A stretch of 64,000 bases of DNA. It comes from Gloeomargaritales cyanobacterium VI4D9 (GTDB lineage: Bacteria; Cyanobacteriota; Cyanobacteriia; Gloeomargaritales; Gloeomargaritaceae). Made by a program: the position numbers and the translations under genes. Shown in pieces: positions 7,864 through 16,158 of this stretch. The DNA lies in the NCBI GenBank assembly GCA_927797885.1, contig OV696605.1:1897157-1961156 (forward strand). Reading direction: 5' to 3'. The notes under the pieces are model-generated. The model searched no databases and was not told the origin of the DNA. It saw nothing but the letters and a program-made list of their open reading frames with translations. Position 1 is the stretch's first letter. The number at the start of each line of letters is the position of its first letter.

Positions 7864-8580
7864 ATGCAACTAGAAGAAAAATCCATTGTTATTCTAACTA
7901 ACCGGCAAAGAAACTATTTTCTGGTAAACTCCTTGTCAACAAAACTTTCTGTAAAACCTTATTTGATAACTAGTAAACAAGAACTTAATTTAGATAATCT
8001 AGAGCAAATCAAGCCAACTTGGATATTTGTGCCTCATTGGTCGCATATTATCCCTAAGGAAATTCACCAAAAATTTAAAGTAGTTATTTTTCACATGACT
8101 GATTTGCCCTTTGGAAGGGGTGGAAGTCCTTTACAAAACTTAATTATTAGAGGCATTGAAAATACCTTCATAAGCGCTATTGAATGTACCGAGGAACTTG
8201 ACGGAGGGCCAATTTACTTGAAAGAGCCACTAAACCTAAATGGTACAGCTGATGAAATTCTCATACGTGCTAGTTTGATAATTGAAAAAATGATTATTCA
8301 AATTATCACTGAAGAGCCTATTCCTACCCCACAAAGTGGTTCCCCAACCTATTTCAAGAGGCGTAATCCTGATGAAAGTCGCATCGAACTAGAAAAGGTT
8401 AATAATTTATCCAAGCTATATGACTTTATTCGCATGTTAGATGGTGATGGTTACCCTAATGCTTTTTTGGAAATTGGTAACTTCCGAATAACTTTTCACT
8501 CTCCTCACCTCCGCTATGGCTATATTCAAAGTCAGGTGAAAATTGAGTGTATTAATTCTGATTTAGGTGGTTCAACATGA
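7864..8580 (+). CDS. Formyltransferase-like protein of the nonulosonate cluster (second copy)
   Basis: A 238-residue paralogue of the protein at 6466. Shared landmarks are FHMTDLPFGRGGSPLQNLI (formyl-transfer loop with the His and the LP-x-GRG signature), TEELDGGPIYLKEPL (conserved Asp) and YFKRRNPDESRI with the C-terminal FIRMLDGDGYPNAFLEIG. As in the first copy, the Asn before the catalytic His is missing (Ile here). It starts 3 bases after the deacetylase and overlaps pseI by ATGA, so it is translationally coupled. Two copies imply two acceptor positions or a heteromeric enzyme. This is inference. Confidence 0.72.
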   Translation: MQLEEKSIVILTNRQRNYFLVNSLSTKLSVKPYLITSKQELNLDNLEQIKPTWIFVPHWSHIIPKEIHQKFKVVIFHMTDLPFGRGGSPLQNLIIRGIENTFISAIECTEELDGGPIYLKEPLNLNGTADEILIRASLIIEKMIIQIITEEPIPTPQSGSPTYFKRRNPDESRIELEKVNNLSKLYDFIRMLDGDGYPNAFLEIGNFRITFHSPHLRYGYIQSQVKIECINSDLGGST

Positions 8581-9608
8581 AACCAAATTTCAATGAGATG
8601 AAATTCCCTTTCATCATAGCCGAAATGTCTGGCAATCATAACCAATCTCTGGAAAGAGCACTGGCAATTGTTGAGGAAGTCGCTAGATCAGGAGTTAATG
8701 CCCTAAAATTACAAACTTATACTGCTGACACAATGACAATCTCCTCAGAGAAAGCAGATTTTTTTATTCATGATAAATCCAGTCTCTGGAAAAATCAGTC
8801 TCTATATGAATTATACCAAAAAGCGCATACTCCTTGGGAATGGCACAAGCCAATTTTTGACCGAGCAAGAGAATTAGGCTTAGTGGCATTTAGTACACCT
8901 TTTGATCAAACAGCAGTAGACTTTCTAGAAGAACTAGACTGCCCTATTTATAAAATTGCCTCTTTTGAAGTTGTTGACTTACCCCTGATCAGAAAAATTG
9001 CCCAAACTGGTAAACCCATTATCATGTCCACGGGTATGGCAACTGTTGCAGAGATTAATGAGGCAGTACGAACTATTAGAGCTGAAGGCAATGACCAGAT
9101 TACTTTACTTAAATGTACAAGCACTTATCCTGCCTCCCCGGCCGATTCCAACTTGCGAACTATTCCCCATTTAAGGGAATTATTTAACTGTGAAGTGGGG
9201 CTATCGGATCATACCCTAGGTATTGGGGTTGCAGTTGCGGCAGTGGCTTTAGGAGCAACAGTTATTGAAAAGCATTTCACGCTTAGCCGAGCTGAAGGAG
9301 GTGTAGATGCGGCTTTTAGTATGGAACCCCAAGAAATGAAAATGCTGGTAGAGGAAGTCCAGCGAGCTTATCAAGCACTGGGTTGCGTTCAATATGGTTC
9401 TACAGAGGCAGAGAAAAAGTCTCTAGTGTATCGCCGTTCTCTCTATTTTGTGAAGGATATGTCTGCGGGGGATGTCATTACACCAGATTGCATCCGTTCT
9501 ATTCGCCCTGGGTATGGTTTGCCACCGAAGTACTTTGATATCCTAATCGGTAAAAAAGTGAACAGGGATATTGAGCGGGGCACTCCTGTGTCTTGGGATG
9601 TGTTTTGA
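8577..9608 (+). CDS. pseI: Pseudaminic acid synthase PseI
   Basis: A 343-residue NeuB-family synthase that condenses 6-deoxy-AltdiNAc with phosphoenolpyruvate to give pseudaminic acid. The N-terminal barrel begins at FIIAEMSGNHNQSLERA and carries KLQTYTADTMT, KIASFEVVDLPLI, LLKCTSTYPA and GLSDHTLGIGVA with the downstream EKHFTL. Residues about 285-343 form the antifreeze-like SAF domain (RRSLYFVKDMSAGDVIT). The EMSGNH and YTADTMT wording points to PseI rather than NeuB or LegI. It is the last gene of the plus-strand operon, facing pseC head-on 77 bases away. No hairpin terminator is obvious in the gap. Confidence 0.92.
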   Translation: MKPNFNEMKFPFIIAEMSGNHNQSLERALAIVEEVARSGVNALKLQTYTADTMTISSEKADFFIHDKSSLWKNQSLYELYQKAHTPWEWHKPIFDRARELGLVAFSTPFDQTAVDFLEELDCPIYKIASFEVVDLPLIRKIAQTGKPIIMSTGMATVAEINEAVRTIRAEGNDQITLLKCTSTYPASPADSNLRTIPHLRELFNCEVGLSDHTLGIGVAVAAVALGATVIEKHFTLSRAEGGVDAAFSMEPQEMKMLVEEVQRAYQALGCVQYGSTEAEKKSLVYRRSLYFVKDMSAGDVITPDCIRSIRPGYGLPPKYFDILIGKKVNRDIERGTPVSWDVF

Positions 9609-9685
9609 TGAGTTCACTTAACTACTGAGAATCAACGACGCTCTTTTGCCGTTTCCAACCTTCTTATCCCCCTTATTTGGTAACT

Positions 9686-10849
9686 CTAAAAAAGTGAATT
9701 TCTTAGGACATGAATAATCTCGTCTTGTTCTTCCTCCCTCAATTCATAGTACAGGGGTAAGGTTAATGCTTCCCCATAATACTTTTCTGCTTCAGGGAAA
9801 TCGCCCCATTTGAACCCTAATTTTTGATAATAGGGCTGTATATGTACCGGAATGTAGTGAAGATTGACACCGATATTCGCCTCTCTCAATTCAGCAAAAA
9901 CTTGTCGGTGAGATTTCTTAATTTCATTAAGTCTTAGGCGTACCACATAAAGATGCCAACTAGATTTGCTTTGTGGCAATTGTTTTGGTAAGATTAAGGG
10001 TAAATCTCGTAGCAATTCATCATATCGTTGCGCTAATTTTTGCCGCCGTTCTACAAATTCGTGGAGCCTTTGCATTTGACTAATACCTAAAGCCGCTTGT
10101 ATATCCGTCATGCGATAGTTGTAGCCTAATTCTAACTGCTCGTAATACCAAGGAGGTGGATCCTTAATCGTTAATAGTTCAGGATTGCGGGTAATCCCGT
10201 GGGTGCGAAGGCGAATGAGTTTTTCATATAAATCAAAATGGTTAGTTAAGACCATTCCACCTTCACCAGTAGTAATCATTTTGACCGGATGAAAACTGAA
10301 TACAGCCATATCAGAGTAACGACAACTACCAACTGGCTGATTCTGATAGAATCCCCCCAAAGCGTGGGAGGCATCCTCAATGACTTGAAATCCGTACTTT
10401 TGGGCTAATTTAGCAATAGGTTCCATCGGGCAAGATTGACCAGCAAAATGAACAGGAATGACTATTTTAGGTAAACTTCCAGTAGTATTGGCTCGTTCCA
10501 ATTTAGCGGCTAATTTTTCTACATCCAGGTTATAAGTCTGAGGATCAATGTCAACAAAATCCACCTTCGCACCACTGTATAAAGCACAGTTTGCTGAAGC
10601 TACAAATGTGTTTGGGGATGTCCATACCCAGTCATTTGGTTGTAGTCCTGCCGCTAAAGTTGCAATATGTAAACCCGCTGTTGCACTACTGATGGCTACG
10701 GCATAACGGACACCACAATAATCTGCCACCACTTGTTCAAAGCGAGGGATAGTTGGTCCTTGGGTCAACCAATCAGATTTCAATACTTCAATAACCGCCT
10801 CAATATCTAGTTCCGAAATAGATTGACGGGCATAGGGAATCTTATACAT
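9686..10849 (-). CDS. pseC: UDP-4-amino-4,6-dideoxy-N-acetyl-altrosamine transaminase PseC
   Basis: A 387-residue DegT/DnrJ/EryC1 aminotransferase of the PseC type. It begins with the typical IPYARQSISELDIEAVIEVLKSDWLTQGP. The internal-aldimine Lys lies in FSFHPVKMITTGEGG, and the Asp that binds the pyridine nitrogen is in VIEDASHALGG. It transaminates the 4-keto sugar made by PseB using glutamate. It begins 5 bases after the pseB stop, so the pair is co-transcribed. Its C-terminal stretch is duplicated as a relic at 864-1034. Confidence 0.93.
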   Translation of the reverse strand: MYKIPYARQSISELDIEAVIEVLKSDWLTQGPTIPRFEQVVADYCGVRYAVAISSATAGLHIATLAAGLQPNDWVWTSPNTFVASANCALYSGAKVDFVDIDPQTYNLDVEKLAAKLERANTTGSLPKIVIPVHFAGQSCPMEPIAKLAQKYGFQVIEDASHALGGFYQNQPVGSCRYSDMAVFSFHPVKMITTGEGGMVLTNHFDLYEKLIRLRTHGITRNPELLTIKDPPPWYYEQLELGYNYRMTDIQAALGISQMQRLHEFVERRQKLAQRYDELLRDLPLILPKQLPQSKSSWHLYVVRLRLNEIKKSHRQVFAELREANIGVNLHYIPVHIQPYYQKLGFKWGDFPEAEKYYGEALTLPLYYELREEEQDEIIHVLRNSLF

Positions 10850-10854
10850 AGTTT

Positions 10855-11874
10855 TCAGTCATTAACTGCGAAATTAGGGTCAATATGTTTACAGATAAGG
10901 TGTCGTAATTCGGGAATGGTCAAGAAATGCTCATTGTTACCAGAATTATAGCTAAATCCAGGGACAACTAAATCCGCATTAGTTTGACTCACATAGCTGG
11001 TGACATTAGACCGACCGCGGGTAGGGAGTATCGCAAAATATGACCCTAAATTAACAGTCGTGTAAGAATCAGAAGCGGTAATCAGTTCTTCATGAATTTT
11101 TTCACCAGGACGAACACCCACAATCACTTGTTTACAGTCGGGGCAAATGGCTTCTGCCACATCCGTAATCCGATAAGAGGGAATTCGGGGTACAAAAATT
11201 TCTCCCCCTTGGCTGTGTTGAATCGCCCAAAGAACCATGTCCACTGCCTCGCTTAGGGTAATATTAAAACGGGTCATGTGGGGATGGGTAATCGGTAAAA
11301 TTCCTTCTTTTCTTTTTTGCAAGAAAAAGGGGATAACCGATCCACGCGAACCCATAACATTACCATAACGAACGATACTAAAAATTAAGTCTCTGCCAGT
11401 AATATTATTGGCGGCAACAAATAATTTATCGCTACACAATTTAGTTGCACCATAGAGGTTTACGGGAGCCGCCGCCTTATCCGTTGAAAGTGCAATAACC
11501 TGCTGAACTTGAGTATCTAAACAGGCTTGAATTAGATTTTCGGCACCCAGGACATTCGTACGAATAAATTCAATCGGATTATATTCCGCCGCCGGGACTT
11601 GTTTCAGAGCGGCCGCATGAATAACCAAATCTATTTTGTTCAGTGCTCTCCTAATTCTATCTCGATCCCGAATATCCCCCAAAAAATACCGGATGCCAGG
11701 ATATTTTTGCTCAGGATATTTTTGAGACATTTCAAATTGCTTTAACTCATCCCGGCTAAAAATAACCAGACGACGGATGCGGGGATAAAGATTCAAAATG
11801 CGTTTTACAAATGCCTGACCAAAGGAGCCAGTCCCGCCAGTTACTAAAATCCGTGTTTCTTCACTCAAGTTCAT
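10855..11874 (-). CDS. pseB: UDP-N-acetylglucosamine 4,6-dehydratase (inverting) PseB
   Basis: A 339-residue extended short-chain dehydrogenase. The NADP-binding loop TGGTGSFGQAFVKR is at residues about 13-26. The catalytic Asp-Lys pair is in STDKAAAPVN, and the Tyr-x3-Lys is in YGATKL. It performs the first step, converting UDP-GlcNAc to the 4-keto-6-deoxy-L-arabino sugar with C5 inversion. It leads the minus-strand pseB-pseC pair. The 240 bases upstream hold its promoter region and then the end of a decayed IS element. Confidence 0.93.
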   Translation of the reverse strand: MNLSEETRILVTGGTGSFGQAFVKRILNLYPRIRRLVIFSRDELKQFEMSQKYPEQKYPGIRYFLGDIRDRDRIRRALNKIDLVIHAAALKQVPAAEYNPIEFIRTNVLGAENLIQACLDTQVQQVIALSTDKAAAPVNLYGATKLCSDKLFVAANNITGRDLIFSIVRYGNVMGSRGSVIPFFLQKRKEGILPITHPHMTRFNITLSEAVDMVLWAIQHSQGGEIFVPRIPSYRITDVAEAICPDCKQVIVGVRPGEKIHEELITASDSYTTVNLGSYFAILPTRGRSNVTSYVSQTNADLVVPGFSYNSGNNEHFLTIPELRHLICKHIDPNFAVND

Positions 11875-12111
11875 GTAGATAAGGTGATCTCAGTTTTGAA
11901 TGAACGTAAAGCACAATTGTGGCTTCAATATCTACAGCCCAAAGATATTTCAAGTTCATATTATAACCCCCACTGGAGAACAATTAGCCAACCTGCAAGA
12001 CCAAATCACCCAAAAGATCAGGATTTAGCCGACTTACAGGTGTAGCTGGAGATAATCACCACCGGCGCAGAGAAGGTTCCCCCAGAGCCACAGATACAGG
12101 AATTAACTCAG

Positions 12112-13300
12112 GGGCACCTCTATTTATTCAAAACATGAGAACGAAACACAAGAACAGCAGGTCATTGCTCAGTACTTTTTTGTACTAAGATGACTAGGTT
12201 TTATAGATTGCTGTAGAGATGATTGAAAAAAGACTTAGTATGGGGTCAAAACTCACAGATTATCGGCCAGGGACTGCCGCTCCCAAAACGCATAACGGCG
12301 GAAATTGTAAGCGAGATTTTTCAAACCAATTGCCGCTGGTACTCTGGTTTTGCCAATCAGACGCATGAATTGACCCCCAAGACCCATCACCCACTGACCA
12401 AATACGTGTTCCACCTTGGCTCTCACTTGAGATTTGATGCGATTCTCTTCATTTTGCTCTGCGGTTAGGGGCTGATTTCGGTAGCCTTGTTCATGGATTT
12501 GACTGATAAACCCAATCCGTTGTCCATTGCGCTATCTCCCCAGATTTCCGACCCATCAATATCCACAAGTTGACTGAATACTTGTGAATCATGTACCGCT
12601 GCATCCGTCACAACATAATGCCGCACAAAACCATATTTCACATCCACGCTAATATGATTTTTATAGCCAAAATAGCTGATACCATTTTTTTACCCAACGG
12701 GCATCTTTTGCCGTCAAACATGGGGGTTTTCCTCCCATTGCTTAGGAATGTTCCCTTCCTTTAGTTCTTGATTTGCTTGCCAAGTATTCCGTTGGACTGG
12801 CACGGGAATGAGAGTAGCATCCACCATCTGGCCAACTTCGACAATATATCCTTTTTCTCTCAGGTAATTATCAAAGTGAGCAAATACTTCTTTGACCAGA
12901 TCACGCTTGGCGAGATTATCCCGAAATAACCAGATAGTTTTGGCATCAGGGATAGCGTCTTCGATACCCAATCCTAGGCCATGAACGAGATACGGTCATT
13001 CACTTAAAACTCGAGTTCATCAGCACTGATGGCATACATTTGTTGCAGAATCAACAATTTAAACATCACAATCACGTCGGTGGGTTTACGACCTGCATTG
13101 CTCTTTCATTCCTTGTCATATATCCTTTCTAATATTGGGCGGAAATATTCCCAGTTAATATGTTCATTGAGCCACTTCAGCATGGGCTTTTTTTGATTGA
13201 GTTTTTCCCGCCGCGCTTGCTCACCCCCAAATCCTTTTTGACCTATTTTTGATCTCTACGTCGTTCATAATAACTATCTCACAACTCCAGTTGAAACTGT
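12112..13300. mobile_element. Decayed IS5-family insertion sequence
   Basis: A relic of the same element that is intact at 54423-55665. Its left end GGGGCACCTCTATTTATTC equals the inverse of that element's right terminal repeat, and the subterminal GTACTTTTTTGTAC hairpin and TATGGGGTCAAAACTCACAG are shared. The other end, near 13250-13300, has no recognisable terminal repeat, so the element is probably truncated. It separates the nonulosonate cluster from the rubisco operon. Confidence 0.8.
12253..13246 (-). pseudogene. Degenerate IS5-family transposase
   Basis: A transposase broken by several frameshifts and stops. Readable pieces match the intact copy closely: GIEDAIPDAKTIWLFRDNLAK with FAHFDNYLREKGYIV and DATLIPVPVQRNT, then DVKYGFVRHYVVTDAAVHDSQVF and VDIDGSEIWGDSA. 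The start codon position reads ATA instead of ATG, and the catalytic frame is interrupted after the second Asp region (EIWGDSAMDN). It cannot make an active enzyme, but it could have been mobilised by the intact copy 41 kb away while its ends were whole. Confidence 0.85.
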
Positions 13301-13328
13301 TAAAATAAGTGGTTAATTTTTGTAGCAC

Positions 13329-13363
13329 AAAAAAACCATCGAAGTCAACCGACCCCGATGGTT
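13329..13363 (-). terminator. Rho-independent terminator of the rubisco operon
   Basis: A perfect 8-base stem (AACCATCG at 13334-13341 with CGATGGTT at 13356-13363) and a 14-base loop. On the minus strand it is followed by a run of T (AAAAAAA on the plus strand at 13329-13335). It lies 20 bases past the rbcS stop, the expected place for the end of the rbcL-rbcX-rbcS transcript. Confidence 0.85.
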
Positions 13364-13383
13364 GGAATGACGAAATGCTAGGA

Positions 13384-13713
13384 CTATATTTTAGCAGGTT
13401 TATGGACAATGAAACTAATCATCTGACACTGCTTGATGTTGTCGAAGGCCACCACTTTGATGTAGGCATCCGGGTATTCGTAGCGGCAGGCTTGGACTTC
13501 ATTCAGCACCTCCTGGGTGGACGTGGCACTGAACAGGGGCAATTTCCACATGGTCCAGTAGTGCTCTTCCGCCGAGGAGGTTTCATTAAATTCCACCGCC
13601 GGGATGAAGCCCTTGTCAAAGATGTACTGGATTTGCTTGGCGATTTGGGCATCGGTCAAAGGGGGCAGGTAGGAAAGGGTTTCGTACCGCCGTTGCTTGG
13701 GTAAGGTTTTCAT
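13384..13713 (-). CDS. rbcS: Ribulose bisphosphate carboxylase small subunit
   Basis: A 109-residue small subunit of Form I rubisco. It opens with [19 protein letters not shown] and has [22 protein letters not shown] and [12 protein letters not shown], all standard small-subunit segments. I take the ATG at 13713. A longer open frame upstream runs into the rbcX region and is not part of the protein. It assembles with RbcL as L8S8, in carboxysomes in cyanobacteria. It is the last gene of the operon, 25 bases after rbcX, and a hairpin terminator follows. Confidence 0.96.
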   Translation of the reverse strand: MKTLPKQRRYETLSYLPPLTDAQIAKQIQYIFDKGFIPAVEFNETSSAEEHYWTMWKLPLFSATSTQEVLNEVQACRYEYPDAYIKVVAFDNIKQCQMISFIVHKPAKI

Positions 13714-13738
13714 GGTTGGGTCTCCGTAGGTTAAAGAT

Positions 13739-14116
13739 TTAGGATTCCAATTCCGGCCAGGTGGCCGCTTCGCTGGAGGCAACTTGGGTAATGCGCTCCA
13801 GATGGCGTTTGCGCTGTTGGATGTTGGCCTGCTGAATGTCCGCCCGCACCATTTCCGGTAGGACATCCAGGATATTTTCCGCCAGGTGTTCCCGCACGGT
13901 CATGACCCGCAAGGCCAGTTCCTGCCGTTCCCGCAATAACTCCGTCAGGTATTGCTCCCCATCCTGAATTCTGCTGGTGGCAGAAAACCCATTCAGCCAG
14001 ATGGCCAGGGGGGGGTCGGTCTGGGAAAGTTGCCCCACGATCACCCGCACGGCCTGATAGGTGAGATAACTGCTCAGGACACGGCTGGTTTGGCGGGCAA
14101 TGTGCGAGTAGTCCAT
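13739..14116 (-). CDS. rbcX: Rubisco assembly chaperone RbcX
   Basis: A 125-residue RbcX starting at ATG 14116 ([24 protein letters not shown]). The helical dimer binds the C-terminal tail of newly folded RbcL and hands it on for L8 assembly. Family landmarks are [15 protein letters not shown], the central NPPLA-like segment (here [13 protein letters not shown]), [21 protein letters not shown] and [12 protein letters not shown]. It sits between rbcL and rbcS, the classic arrangement in beta-cyanobacteria. The frame is open further upstream into rbcL, but that part does not resemble RbcX. Confidence 0.95.
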   Translation of the reverse strand: MDYSHIARQTSRVLSSYLTYQAVRVIVGQLSQTDPPLAIWLNGFSATSRIQDGEQYLTELLRERQELALRVMTVREHLAENILDVLPEMVRADIQQANIQQRKRHLERITQVASSEAATWPELES

Positions 14117-14192
14117 GGACAAGGGGGGAAACCGGTAAATTTCATGGTGCCATAAGCGCCACAGAATGTTGCCGGTTTCCTGATAACAGAAC

Positions 14193-15614
14193 CTAAAGGG
14201 TGTCCACCGCCTGGAATTCAAACTTGATTTCCTTCCAGAGTTCGCAGGCCGCAGCCAACTCCGGCGACCATTTGGCGGCTTCCCGGATCACTTGGTTGCC
14301 TTCCCTGGCTAAATCTCGGCCTTCGTTGCGGGCTTGGATGCAGGCTTCCAGGGCAACCCGGTTCGCCGTTGCTCCCGGCGCATTCCCCCAGGGGTGACCC
14401 AGGGTACCACCCCCGAATTGCAGACAGGAGTCGTCCCCGAAGATTTCCACCAGGGCAGGCATATGCCACACATGAATCCCCCCGGAGGCCACGGGCATCA
14501 CCCCCGGCATGGAGGCATAGTCCTGGGTGAAGAAAATCCCCCGGGAACGGTCCTCCTCCACATAGTCCTCCCGCATCAGGTCCACAAAGCCCATGGTGAT
14601 ATTCCGTTCCCCTTCCAGTTTGCCCACCACGGTGCCGGAGTGCAAGTGGTCGCCCCCCGACATCCGCAGGCATTTGGCCAACACCCGGAAGTGAATCCCG
14701 TGGTTCTTCTGCCGGTCAATCACGGCGTGCATCGCCCGGTGGATGTGCAACAACAACCCCTTATCCCGGCAGAATTTCGCCAACGTGGTATTGGCGGTGA
14801 ACCCCCCGGTCAGATAGTCGTGCATGATAATTGGGGTTTTCAAATCCGCCGCAAACTGGGCCCGCTTGAGCATCTCCTCACAGGTGGGGGCGGTCACATT
14901 CATGTAGTGCCCCTTGATTTCCCCGGTTTCCGCCTGCGCCTTGCTAATCGCCTCCTGCACAAACAGGAACCGATCCCGCCAGCGCATAAAGGGCTGGGAA
15001 TTGATGTTTTCGTCGTCTTTAGTGAAGTCCAAACCGCCCCGCAGACATTCGTACACCGCCCGCCCGTAATTTTTCGCCGACAAGCCCAGCTTCGGCTTAA
15101 TCGTACAGCCCAGCAGGGGACGACCGTACTTATTCAACTTATCCCGCTCCACCACAATCCCATGCGGCGGACCTTGGAACGTCTTCAAATAGGCGACCGG
15201 AATGCGTAAATCCTCCAACCGTAGGGCTTTCAGGGCTTTGAACCCAAACACATTCCCCACAATCGAGGTGAGCATATTGGTGACGGAACCCTCTTCAAAC
15301 AAATCCAAGGGGTAGGCCACAAACATAAAGTATTGATTGTCTTCCCCCGGCACCGGTTCGATGTCGTAGCAACGGCCCTTGTACCGCTCCAAATCGGTCA
15401 AATTGTCCGTCCACACTGTCGTCCAAGTACCGGTCGAAGATTCAGCAGCCACGGCGGCTCCGGCTTCCTCCGGCGGCACCCCCGGTTGCGGCGTGACCCG
15501 AAAACAGGCCAACAAATCCGTGTCCTTCGGTGTGTAATCCGGTGTGTAATAGGTGAGGCGATAATCTTTCACCCCGGCCTGAAATCCGGCCTGGGCTTGG
15601 GTTCGTGGGGCCAT
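14193..15614 (-). CDS. rbcL: Ribulose bisphosphate carboxylase large subunit (Form IB)
   Basis: A 473-residue Form IB rubisco large subunit that fixes CO2 onto ribulose bisphosphate. Visible catalytic elements are [15 protein letters not shown] (substrate Lys), [17 protein letters not shown] (carbamylated Lys with Asp and Glu metal ligands), the loop-6 segment around [11 protein letters not shown], and the conserved [16 protein letters not shown]. The start ATG at 15614 is preceded by an AAGGAG ribosome-binding site 11 bases upstream. It leads the rbcL-rbcX-rbcS operon. The GC-rich codon use is that of the backbone. Confidence 0.98.
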   Translation of the reverse strand: MAPRTQAQAGFQAGVKDYRLTYYTPDYTPKDTDLLACFRVTPQPGVPPEEAGAAVAAESSTGTWTTVWTDNLTDLERYKGRCYDIEPVPGEDNQYFMFVAYPLDLFEEGSVTNMLTSIVGNVFGFKALKALRLEDLRIPVAYLKTFQGPPHGIVVERDKLNKYGRPLLGCTIKPKLGLSAKNYGRAVYECLRGGLDFTKDDENINSQPFMRWRDRFLFVQEAISKAQAETGEIKGHYMNVTAPTCEEMLKRAQFAADLKTPIIMHDYLTGGFTANTTLAKFCRDKGLLLHIHRAMHAVIDRQKNHGIHFRVLAKCLRMSGGDHLHSGTVVGKLEGERNITMGFVDLMREDYVEEDRSRGIFFTQDYASMPGVMPVASGGIHVWHMPALVEIFGDDSCLQFGGGTLGHPWGNAPGATANRVALEACIQARNEGRDLAREGNQVIREAAKWSPELAAACELWKEIKFEFQAVDTL

Positions 15615-16158
15615 ATTCCCTAACTCCTTCGCAAACAGTTAATGCCGACCCAATCAGCATGATTCTCCCCATCGGTAACGGGATGAACTGGGACTAGGAC
15701 GGGTTTAATTTCACGCTATCACGAAGGTTGCCCCATACAACTTTGTAAGGTTTTATAGAAACGATAATTAAAAGTTATTTGTTGCTGTTTGTAAAGAAAT
15801 TTATCCAGGCTCCAGGCCGTAAAATCGGGGATTCTGGTGCATACCCTAGGAATTTATTGGTATTGGTGATAAGAGTAATCATGATTTTTAATCATTTTTT
15901 AGAACATTGCTTTGTGTAAGATTAGCTTATGAATTTGTAACATACAACAATCCTACCCCATTAACGGAGCGATTTTCTGGAAAACCAAGTCCGGCGGCCG
16001 TGCCCCTATAACCGTCATGCGAAATTCAAATAGGATCGCTATAGTTGCTTAATTCTGAGATGCTCATGAGCCAATCCTCCCCGTAAATGGCTTTCATAAA
16101 CAAAATTAAGGTGGATGAAGCTCCCGTTTGTCACTAGACGATAAGAAGCATCTATAAA
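15615..16158 (-). promoter_or_regulatory. rbcL upstream region
   Basis: A 544-base gap with no convincing gene. The rbcL-proximal 120 bases are mixed. From about 15720 to 15960 it is very AT-rich and probably holds the rubisco promoter and regulator sites. I note a TAATCAT...AATCAT direct repeat around 15876-15896 and several A/T tracts, but no operator I can name. LysR-type regulators control rbcL in many cyanobacteria, which is family knowledge only. The distal part holds a diverged copy of the dispersed repeat. Confidence 0.5.
15965..16047. repeat. Dispersed small repeat, diverged copy
   Basis: GCGATTTTCTGGAAAACCAAG, then GGCGGCCGTGCCCCTATAACC and AATAGGATCGCTATAG follow the same order as the complete copies (CCCCAGAACCAAGGACGGGGGCGG, CGACCCC, TTTAGGATTGCTATA). 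The hairpin core is weakened. It lies between rbcL and the membrane sensor-nuclease gene. Confidence 0.6.

Noticed and set aside
9609-9685. Terminator between converging pseI and pseC
   Set aside because: No convincing hairpin with a T run on either strand.
12223-12468. 81-codon plus-strand frame at the decayed IS
   Set aside because: It is the complement of the transposase C-terminus, and the same frame appears antisense to the intact copy at 55309-55554.
14334-15209. 291-codon frame antisense to rbcL
   Set aside because: His/Gly/Pro-rich translation of the complementary strand of a highly conserved gene, with no domain.
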